17,185 bases of DNA. Source: Bacteroidetes bacterium UBA6661 (lineage in GTDB: Bacteria; Bacteroidota; Bacteroidia; AKYH767-A; OLB10). The position numbers and the translations under genes are program-made. Shown here piece after piece: positions 6,856 to 13,795 of this stretch. A model generated the notes under the pieces. The model was given only the letters and a program-made list of their open reading frames with translations. It did not search any database and was not told where the DNA came from. Positions within the stretch are counted from its first letter, which is position 1, and every line of letters starts with the position of its first letter. Location of the stretch: NCBI GenBank assembly GCA_002455375.1, contig DKKR01000060.1, positions 13,407-30,591 on the forward strand, read 5' to 3'.

Positions 6856-9054
6856 ATGAATTTAGGAGTTAAACACACATTTACTTTACCTGATGGTAGA
6901 GAGATTTCAATTGAAACAGGCAAATTAGCCAAGCAAGCTGACGGTTCAGTTGTTGTAAGAATGGGCGATTGTATGCTTTTAGCAACAGCATGTGCCAAGC
7001 AAGATGCTATGCCCGGAGTGGACTTTATGCCCCTGACAGTTGACTATCAGGAAAAGTATGCCGGAGTTGGCCGCTTTCCGGGAGGATTTTTTAAGCGTGA
7101 GGCACGACCATCAGAATATGAAATTCTTATCAGCAGACTTATTGACCGCGCACTGCGTCCAATGTTTCCTGAAAATTTTCATGCCGATACACAGGTATTG
7201 GTTACATTACATTCCGGAGATAGCAATATTTATCCTGATGCGCTTGCAGCACTTGCAGCTTCTGCAGCATTAACCATAAGTGATATTCCATTTAACGGAC
7301 CTATTTCTGAAGTTCGTGTCGCACAAATTGATGGTGCAATGGTTATCAATCCGTATATTTCAGACATTGCGCGTGCTACACTTGATTTAATTGTAGCCGG
7401 CTCAATGGAAAATATTGTGATGGTAGAAGGTGAGATGAGTGAAGTAAGCGAAGCCACCATACTCGAAGCAATAAAAGAAGCGCATGAAGCAATTAAACTT
7501 CAGTGCAAAGCACAGTTGGATTTACTCGAAAAAATTGGTGGTAAAACCAAGCGTGAATACAACCACGAAGAGCATGACGAAGATTTAAGAAAATTGGTTC
7601 GTGATGAAACTTATCAGCAAGTTTATCAGGTGGCCTTACAAGGTAATCCAAATAAAAACGAAAGAAAAAAATCATTTGAAGCAATTGTAGAAGCGTTTAA
7701 AACCCGTTTTACAGAGGAAGAACTGGAAGAAAAATCAGCTTTCATAAACCACTACTATCATGAGGTGGAGTATGATGCTGTTCGTGAAGCCTTATTGGCA
7801 GAGAAAAAGCGTCTTGATGGCCGTGGATTAACTGATGTTCGTCCAATTTGGAGTGAAACAAACTACTTGCCAACGGCACATGGTTCAGCTGTATTTACAC
7901 GTGGTGAAACGCAGTCGCTCACTACAGTTACTCTTGGTGGTAAAATGGAAGAGCAGATTATTGATGGTGCCATGATTGAAGGAACGAAAAAGTTTTTGTT
8001 GCATTATAACTTTCCTCCATTCTCAACAGGCGAGGCAAAGCCAATGCGTGGAACAGGTCGCAGAGAAGTTGGACATGGTAACCTTGCATTAAGAGCATTA
8101 ACAAAAGCACTTCCACCGGAATCAGAAAATCCATATACCATCAGAGTAGTATCAGATATTCTTGAATCGAACGGATCAAGTTCTATGGCAACTGTATGTG
8201 CAGGAAGTATGGCATTGATGGATGCAGGTATTAAAATGAAATCAACTGTGGCAGGTATTGCTATGGGATTGATTAGCGATGGAAAAGGACGTTATGCTAT
8301 ATTAAGCGATATACTTGGTGATGAAGATCACTTAGGCGACATGGATTTTAAAGTTGCAGGAACACGTAATGGTATCACTGCAACACAAATGGATTTGAAA
8401 GTAACAGGGTTGCCGTATGAAGTAATGGCGCAGGCACTGGAGCAGGCACGTCAGGGACGACTACATATTATCAGCGAAATGGAAAAAACTATTTCAGAGG
8501 CGCGTCCTGACTATAAACCGAATGCACCACGTATTGTTGAGTTTACAATTGATACAGATCAGATAGGTGCAGTGATAGGACCCGGAGGAAAAATTATTCA
8601 GGAGATTCAACGTGAAAGTGGTGCTACCATCACAATTGAAGAAAAAAACAACAAAGGCTATGTGCAGATTGCTGCTGTAGGCAAAGAGAGTATGGATAAA
8701 GCATTAGAGCGTGTAAAAGCCATTGTTGCTGTACCCGAAGTGGGCTCAGTATATAAAGGAAAAGTAAAGAACATTACAACCTTCGGTGCATTTGTCGAAA
8801 TTATGCCCGGTAAAGATGGCCTGTTACATATATCCGAAATTACACATGAGCGTTTAGCAACTATGGATGGTGTTTTTAAAGAAGGTGATTTAGTAGAAGT
8901 GAAATTGATTGGTGTAGAAGAGAAAAGTGGTAAGTTGAAATTATCCCGCAAAGTGTTGTTGCCAAAACCTGAACGTCAACAAGGTGATGCCGGCAAGCCT
9001 AATGACGGCAAACCTCGTGAACGAAGAATGCCCAAAGAGAATCAAAACTCATAA
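6856..9054 (+). CDS. pnp: Polyribonucleotide nucleotidyltransferase (PNPase)
   Basis: A 732-residue enzyme that degrades RNA from the 3' end using phosphate, releasing nucleoside diphosphates; it is a cytosolic homotrimer and a main actor in mRNA decay. The order is complete: first RNase PH-like core (about 10-145, with PLTVDYQEKYAGVGRFPGGF), helical linker (about 240-320), catalytic second core (about 325-540), KH domain (about 557-620, GPGG at 575-578) and S1 domain (about 629-700, ITTFGAFVEIMPGKDGLLHISE). Active-site features are FTRGET (347-352), GRREVGHG (401-408), the phosphate-binding GSSS (440-443), and Asp489 and Asp495 in the block GDEDHLGDMDFK, matching the catalytic pair of E. coli. 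The last 30 residues are a basic, disordered tail. It follows rpsO in the usual order, 78 bases downstream, and is closed by a strong terminator. Confidence 0.98.
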   Translation: MNLGVKHTFTLPDGREISIETGKLAKQADGSVVVRMGDCMLLATACAKQDAMPGVDFMPLTVDYQEKYAGVGRFPGGFFKREARPSEYEILISRLIDRALRPMFPENFHADTQVLVTLHSGDSNIYPDALAALAASAALTISDIPFNGPISEVRVAQIDGAMVINPYISDIARATLDLIVAGSMENIVMVEGEMSEVSEATILEAIKEAHEAIKLQCKAQLDLLEKIGGKTKREYNHEEHDEDLRKLVRDETYQQVYQVALQGNPNKNERKKSFEAIVEAFKTRFTEEELEEKSAFINHYYHEVEYDAVREALLAEKKRLDGRGLTDVRPIWSETNYLPTAHGSAVFTRGETQSLTTVTLGGKMEEQIIDGAMIEGTKKFLLHYNFPPFSTGEAKPMRGTGRREVGHGNLALRALTKALPPESENPYTIRVVSDILESNGSSSMATVCAGSMALMDAGIKMKSTVAGIAMGLISDGKGRYAILSDILGDEDHLGDMDFKVAGTRNGITATQMDLKVTGLPYEVMAQALEQARQGRLHIISEMEKTISEARPDYKPNAPRIVEFTIDTDQIGAVIGPGGKIIQEIQRESGATITIEEKNNKGYVQIAAVGKESMDKALERVKAIVAVPEVGSVYKGKVKNITTFGAFVEIMPGKDGLLHISEITHERLATMDGVFKEGDLVEVKLIGVEEKSGKLKLSRKVLLPKPERQQGDAGKPNDGKPRERRMPKENQNS

Positions 9055-9059
9055 TATCT

Positions 9060-9088
9060 AAACCGGTCGTAAGGCCGGTTTTTTTTTG
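9060..9088 (+). terminator. Rho-independent terminator after pnp
   Basis: AACCGGTC (9061-9068) pairs with GGCCGGTT (9073-9080) with one T-G wobble, closing on the tetraloop GTAA. A run of T residues follows (9079-9087). It starts 6 bases after the pnp stop. Confidence 0.88.
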
Positions 9089-9118
9089 ACTTGTTTTTGA
9101 GGATGTAAAAACTTTTTA

Positions 9119-9147
9119 TTGTCCGTTGAATGATTTTTTTATATTTG
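9119..9147 (+). promoter_or_regulatory. Promoter of the 9191 T9SS cargo gene
   Basis: The -7 box TATATTTG (9140-9147) is a perfect TAnnTTTG match, and a TTG (9119-9121) lies 18 bases upstream in the -33 position. It sits between the pnp terminator and the ATG at 9191, giving a leader of about 39 bases. Confidence 0.55.
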
Positions 9148-9190
9148 TTTGATAAATCAAAACAGTTTGAACCACTAAAATCAAAAAATT

Positions 9191-11785
9191 ATGAAAAAGT
9201 CTTTACTCTTTTTTGCATGGGTTTCACTTTGTCTTTTAAGTAATCAGTTAGATGCACAGCAATGGATCGTGCAACCCTCAAACATCAACCCAAACAACTA
9301 CGTACAGTTTATTGATGCAGTTGATACCAATGTGGTATGGGGTTTAGCTTCTGATCGCACTTCACAGCAAAATCCCGTTCAGGAATTTACACGGACAACC
9401 AATGGCGGTCAAACATGGACATCAGGTACCATTACCAATGCAGCCAATCATGGTCCTTCATGTATTATGGCACTCAATGCCGATACCGCATGGGTAGCTA
9501 TGTTTAATGTCAGCGGTGGAGGAAGTATTTTACGAACCAATGATGGTGGTGTTTCCTGGACAAAACAAACAACAGCAACTTTTACAGCACCTAATGGCTT
9601 TCCCAATGTCGTACATTTCTTTAATGCGAACGAAGGCTTTTGCATGGGTGATCCTAATGGTGGCTATTTTGAAATTTACACAACAGCAGATGGTGGCAAC
9701 AACTGGATTCGTGTGCCGCAGGCAAACATTGCAGCAAACCTGACCGGTGAATTTGGTATTACGGATGTTTATACCAATTTTGGCGACAGTACCGTTTATT
9801 TCGGAACCAATAAAGGGCGCATTTATAAGTCTGCTGACAGAGGCGCTAATTGGACAGTAAGCAGTACACCTTATACCGGATATATTGGTGCAATAACCTT
9901 CAGAGATGCAAACTTTGGTATTGCCTGTGAGGCTGATAATGCAACCACATCAACAGATTTAATTATCACTAATGATGGTGGTGCAACATGGAATCTCCTA
10001 CCTACCTCATCTGCCGGATTTACAATGAAACAATCCATTCGTTTTGTCCCCGGTACCGATTCCACCTTTGTGATTACTTCACCTTATACAATCTTCGGCT
10101 CAGCATTCAGTGTTGATAATGGTAGTAATTGGCGTCTCATGGATAACCTCATACATTCTGATTGCGACTTCGTAAATGCCACTACCGGTTGGAGTGGAGG
10201 TGGTGAACTGAATTCGCCTATTTACAAATGGACAGGTCCCATGACTATTGCTGCCAATGATGCAACCGTTAAGAGTATTGATGTCCGCAGTGCTGTTGGT
10301 ACAGGCACTCAAACTCCTATGGCAACGGTTTTGAATAATGGACTTACTACACAGACATTTAATGTCACAATGGATATAAGTGGCGGATATACATCTACTA
10401 AAACAGTAAGTAATTTGGCTTTCAATCAAACACAACAAATTAGTTTCGATCCATGGACACCCGGAGCAACAGGAAGTTATAACATTACTGTTTATTCTCA
10501 ATTAGCAACCGACAGCGACTTATCAAATGATACATTGAATAAATCTACAACTGCTTTTAATGAACTTCCAAACTATGGATGGACAAGTAAAACATCAGCT
10601 GCAATAGCAACTTTCGGAGGAGCATCGGCATTTATTCCTTCTGTAAATGCACCTTTAGATTCAGGATATTTATTTTCTGATGGCGGTAGTGATCTAAGTA
10701 TTATTCAACCTAAGAATGAACGATTTGATGAGATGACAAACAATTGGACTTCTGCCACGGATATGCCTATTGGAGTTTATCAGTTTTCAATGCATGGCAT
10801 ACAAAATATGATGTATGCAATTGGTGGTTATAGTAGCGGCTTTGTTCCTTCTCCTACCAACTATATTTATAATCCACAGACCAACAGTTGGACATCAGGT
10901 GCGGTAATGCCACAGCCGGTGGGTGATTATGCAAGTGGCATATATAACGATTCATTAATTTATTTTATTGGCGGTTATGATGGAACTAATGATTTGAATA
11001 CGGTTCAGATATACAACCCGGCAACAGACAGTTGGAGTATGGGTACACCTAAGCCCGGAACGGCTGTGTCAGGCTTCAGAGGAGGAATTTATAATAATTT
11101 TATTGTAGTAACTTGCGGTTACAGTCAGACTTTACAAGATGCAATTGATGAAACATGGATAGGGCAGATAGATCCTGCAAATCCAACAAGTATTGTATGG
11201 CAGGCAGCAGCACCATATCCCGGTGGCACAATGACACGTTTTGCAGGTGGTGGAACATTTAAAAACAGCTTGCCCTATGTAGTATTTGCTGCAGGTGATC
11301 CTACCGGTGTCGGCACAGAAGTAAAAGATGATGTGTGGGCTTATGATTTGAATAACAATGAATGGCTTGTGGGTCCGCCAAAACCAACTGCATGTAGTAA
11401 CGTAAGTAATTTTACAGGTGTAGTCAGCAATGACAGTTTATATATGGTTGTTGTTGGTGGCTACAATGGAGTTGGAACAACAGGAGCAAATGAATGGCTT
11501 AATCTGGGAGCTTCACCTTTTGTAGGAGTGAAAGAATTGAGTAGTCAGTTGGTAGTTGCTGTTTCGCCAAATCCGGTTTCTGATATATTAACAGTGCAAA
11601 TTCCGTCACCGTTGGAAATGACAACACTGGCTGTGTTTGATTTAAATGAAAGAGTAGTGAAAGAGATTCAGGCTAATAGTAATAAGGTTCAAATTGTTGT
11701 CAGAGATTTGGATAATGGCGTTTACATATTAAAGATGTCAGATAAAAAGAATTCAAGCACTGCACGGTTTACGGTGATGCATTAA
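9191..11785 (+). CDS. T9SS-sorted surface/secreted protein with Asp-box propeller and Kelch repeats
   Basis: An 864-residue exported protein built from recognisable modules. Residues 1-22 are a signal peptide (ending QLDA/QQ). Residues about 25-345 hold six Asp-box/BNR-like motifs of the form S/T-x-D/N-G-G-x-x-W: TTNGGQTW (69), TNDGGVSW (116), TADGGNNW (165), SADRGANW (214), TNDGGATW (260) and SVDNGSNW (307), spaced about 47 residues apart, as in YCF48/sialidase-like propellers. A CARDB-like beta domain follows (about 355-455). Residues about 470-780 carry Kelch-type blades (AIGGY at 543, FIGGYDG at 592, VVVGGYNG near 755, with NSW/DSW closures). The end (788-864) is a type A T9SS sorting domain starting VSPNPVSD and ending NGVYILKMSDKKNSSTARFTV. 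The sorting domain predicts transport through T9SS and attachment or release at the cell surface. No catalytic residues are recognised; binding is a guess. Its own promoter precedes it, and the next gene converges with a 1-base gap. Confidence 0.88.
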   Translation: MKKSLLFFAWVSLCLLSNQLDAQQWIVQPSNINPNNYVQFIDAVDTNVVWGLASDRTSQQNPVQEFTRTTNGGQTWTSGTITNAANHGPSCIMALNADTAWVAMFNVSGGGSILRTNDGGVSWTKQTTATFTAPNGFPNVVHFFNANEGFCMGDPNGGYFEIYTTADGGNNWIRVPQANIAANLTGEFGITDVYTNFGDSTVYFGTNKGRIYKSADRGANWTVSSTPYTGYIGAITFRDANFGIACEADNATTSTDLIITNDGGATWNLLPTSSAGFTMKQSIRFVPGTDSTFVITSPYTIFGSAFSVDNGSNWRLMDNLIHSDCDFVNATTGWSGGGELNSPIYKWTGPMTIAANDATVKSIDVRSAVGTGTQTPMATVLNNGLTTQTFNVTMDISGGYTSTKTVSNLAFNQTQQISFDPWTPGATGSYNITVYSQLATDSDLSNDTLNKSTTAFNELPNYGWTSKTSAAIATFGGASAFIPSVNAPLDSGYLFSDGGSDLSIIQPKNERFDEMTNNWTSATDMPIGVYQFSMHGIQNMMYAIGGYSSGFVPSPTNYIYNPQTNSWTSGAVMPQPVGDYASGIYNDSLIYFIGGYDGTNDLNTVQIYNPATDSWSMGTPKPGTAVSGFRGGIYNNFIVVTCGYSQTLQDAIDETWIGQIDPANPTSIVWQAAAPYPGGTMTRFAGGGTFKNSLPYVVFAAGDPTGVGTEVKDDVWAYDLNNNEWLVGPPKPTACSNVSNFTGVVSNDSLYMVVVGGYNGVGTTGANEWLNLGASPFVGVKELSSQLVVAVSPNPVSDILTVQIPSPLEMTTLAVFDLNERVVKEIQANSNKVQIVVRDLDNGVYILKMSDKKNSSTARFTVMH

Positions 11786-11786
11786 T

Positions 11787-12491
11787 TTATCCAAACAAAC
11801 TTCCTGAAGCGTAGGAGTTACTTTTATTACAAATATTCTTAAAATCACACGGGTAGGGCGAATTACAATGTTCGCCCTGTTCTTTTACAGGCATTTTTTT
11901 GTTACGAATGATTTCCTTAGCAGATAAAATGTTGTCTTCAACAAATTGTTGTTGTGACACACAATACTCTTTTACACTTTCGGTCACAAACAAAGCACCT
12001 ATATCATCAGCAGGCAAATCTTTATAATCAGGCCTAAGGTGTATGATGCTGAAATCTTCCAATCCATAGCCTGCATTGGTTATGACAAAGTATTGCAGTG
12101 CTGCATCATTGAGTATGGCAGGATGGATGGCAGTAGTACTTTTTACTTCAAACGCATGGAGTAACCCACCTTTGCGCACCAGAATATCCAATGCCACAAC
12201 CACTTCATTTGCAATAAAGGCAGCTTCATAAATTACAGGTTGCTGTTTGAGCAGTAAAGCTTGTGTTTGTTTTGCAGATGTTGCATACTCAAATGGAGTA
12301 GGCGGTGAAACATCAATGCCTCCCGGAAATAGCTGATGTGTAATTTTTCCGTATTGATGTCCGCGATCAAACTTAGCTTGCTGCTCTGCACTAATTGGAT
12401 CCCTGTCTTTGTAGTGAAACTTATAGAAATATAAAGACTTTAGACATTGCAGGCTGCGAATATAACTCGACTTGGACAATATGTGTTTCAC
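11787..12491 (-). CDS. Cas4-like PD-(D/E)XK nuclease, short form lacking the DUF2779 half
   Basis: A 234-residue protein resembling the N-terminal half of DUF2779-family proteins, which are Cas4/RecB-like. Visible nuclease features are LSKSSYIRSLQC (5-16), RGHQYG (43-48), Asp102 in ALDILVRKGG, the catalytic ExK motif EVK (115-117), and Gln133 in ALQYFV. Four cysteines are placed as in Cas4-type iron-sulphur nucleases: Cys16 near the start, then Cys209, Cys215 and Cys221 in HCNSPYPCDFKNIC, so a 4Fe-4S cluster and DNA exonuclease or helicase-nuclease activity are plausible but inferred. Family members usually continue with a DnaQ-like DUF2779 domain after the last cysteine; here the protein stops 13 residues later against the converging neighbour. 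The start codon is GTG, chosen because LSKSSY must be close to the N-terminus. It lies 26 bases after the epimerase gene, probably one operon. No CRISPR or cas1/cas2 is nearby. Confidence 0.72.
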   Translation of the reverse strand: MKHILSKSSYIRSLQCLKSLYFYKFHYKDRDPISAEQQAKFDRGHQYGKITHQLFPGGIDVSPPTPFEYATSAKQTQALLLKQQPVIYEAAFIANEVVVALDILVRKGGLLHAFEVKSTTAIHPAILNDAALQYFVITNAGYGLEDFSIIHLRPDYKDLPADDIGALFVTESVKEYCVSQQQFVEDNILSAKEIIRNKKMPVKEQGEHCNSPYPCDFKNICNKSNSYASGSLFG

Positions 12492-12517
12492 TGCAAAATA
12501 TATTTCTGTAAAAATAA

Positions 12518-13663
12518 CTAATTAAACGCAGCTAAAATTTCATTACAAATAAATTCAGCAGCTTTACCATCACCGAAAATGGGTGGAAAATTTAAGGATG
12601 CAGTTTTTAGTGATTGATAGGCAGCAATAATTTTTTCGGAATCGGCACCTGCAATAATAGCTGTGCCTGCATCAACCAACTCTACCCATTCTGTTTCGTT
12701 ACGTAAAATGACACAAGGTTTTTTAAAAAAGTAAGATTCTTTTTGAACCCCACCGGAATCGGTAATGATTAAGTTACACTCACTCTCCAAACGGATCATG
12801 TCTAAAAAAGAGACAGGCTCAATAATTTTTATCAGATTGTTGTTTTTAATTTCTTGCCACAACACATCTTCCTGATTTGCTGCAATGGCTTTTGCCGTTC
12901 GCGGATGTAGTGGTATGACAATGGGTTGATTTGCTGACAATGAAATATTGTTTAATGCTTTAAAAATAGCCTGCAGGTTTTCAGCAACATCAGTGTTGCT
13001 GTCGCGGTGAATGGTGCATAAAATAAACTGCCCGGATGAAATGCTTAAAGATTCAAGAATTTTTGATTTAAGCTTAGCTTCAGCAGAAAAATAAAGAGAG
13101 TTGTCGTACATCACATCACCGCAGGCAAATATTTTTGGATTGTTGATAGAGTAGGGTGGATTTGTTTTGGCAGAAAACCCTTCGCGAATTAAATTTTTTA
13201 TTCCGGTTTGTGTTGGCGAAAACAGAAATGTGGAAACGTGGTCGCAGCATATACGGTTAATCTCTTCAGGCATTAGTTTGTTGAATGAGCGCATACCGGC
13301 CTCCACATGTACTAAAGGGATATGAAGTTTACTTGTAGCCAAAGCACCGGCAAGGGTTGAGTTGGTGTCGCCATAAACCAATACGGCATCGGGTTTTTCA
13401 TGTAATAAAATAGGCTCAAACAAACGCATGATTTCTGCTGTTTGCACGGCATGACTTCCTGAACCGGTCTTTAAATTATAGTCTTCTCCCGGAATCTGAA
13501 GTTCAGAAAAAAAGACAGCCGACATTTTTTCATCATAGTGCTGCCCGGTATGAACAATAACCTCTTTTATTCTTGTACTGAACGAATTTTTGATGGCTCG
13601 GCTGATAGCAGCGGCTTTAATAATTTGCGGACGTGCGCCAATGATGGTTAATAGTTTAATCAC
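12518..13663 (-). CDS. wecB: UDP-N-acetylglucosamine 2-epimerase (non-hydrolysing) family
   Basis: A 381-residue cytosolic enzyme of full family length. The family interconverts UDP-GlcNAc and UDP-ManNAc, or the diacetamido-uronate equivalents, for surface polysaccharide synthesis. Motifs seen: IIGARPQIIKAA (7-18), TGQHYD (39-44), YGDTNSTLAG (97-106, with Asp99), HVEAGMRSFNKLMPEEINR (119-137, with Glu121 and Glu134), TIHRDSN (217-223, His219), and the UDP-binding SDSGGVQKE-type block TDSGGVQKE (301-309). The GARPQ and TIHR spellings, rather than GTRPE and THRRE, resemble the WbpI/WlbD branch, which acts on UDP-2,3-diacetamido-glucuronate, so the symbol wecB is given at family level only. The start is GTG: the sequence MIKLLTIIGARPQ has the expected length before the motif and no ATG fits. 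The next gene, a nuclease, follows 26 bases downstream. No other sugar genes are adjacent. Confidence 0.92.
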   Translation of the reverse strand: MIKLLTIIGARPQIIKAAAISRAIKNSFSTRIKEVIVHTGQHYDEKMSAVFFSELQIPGEDYNLKTGSGSHAVQTAEIMRLFEPILLHEKPDAVLVYGDTNSTLAGALATSKLHIPLVHVEAGMRSFNKLMPEEINRICCDHVSTFLFSPTQTGIKNLIREGFSAKTNPPYSINNPKIFACGDVMYDNSLYFSAEAKLKSKILESLSISSGQFILCTIHRDSNTDVAENLQAIFKALNNISLSANQPIVIPLHPRTAKAIAANQEDVLWQEIKNNNLIKIIEPVSFLDMIRLESECNLIITDSGGVQKESYFFKKPCVILRNETEWVELVDAGTAIIAGADSEKIIAAYQSLKTASLNFPPIFGDGKAAEFICNEILAAFN

Positions 13664-13738
13664 TAAGTTTTTTTTAATCCTACAAAGAAAGCAAATAGCA
13701 TCATTGAAACTAATGGTGGGTTTATCACAATAAAAAAA

Positions 13739-13769
13739 TTTGCATTTTCAAAAACAAGCTTTATATTTA
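13739..13769 (+). promoter_or_regulatory. Promoter of the 13796 surface-protein operon
   Basis: TTTG (13739-13742) is followed after 19 bases by TATATTTA (13762-13769), one mismatch from TAnnTTTG. Spacing and both elements fit the Bacteroidota type, and transcription would start about 22 bases before the ATG at 13796. It lies in the divergent gap with the epimerase gene. Confidence 0.5.
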
Positions 13770-13795
13770 CAAGCGAATATTAAAATCCTCTACCA

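Noticed and set aside
10100..10501. Open frame of 133 codons on the minus strand inside the T9SS cargo gene
   Set aside because: It is antisense to well-supported propeller repeats and a CARDB-like domain, has no recognisable motif, and no promoter is apparent.
11787..12491. Cas4 as a sign of a CRISPR-Cas locus
   Set aside because: There are no cas1, cas2 or effector genes and no direct-repeat array anywhere in the window; the sequence fits the DUF2779-type nuclease better.
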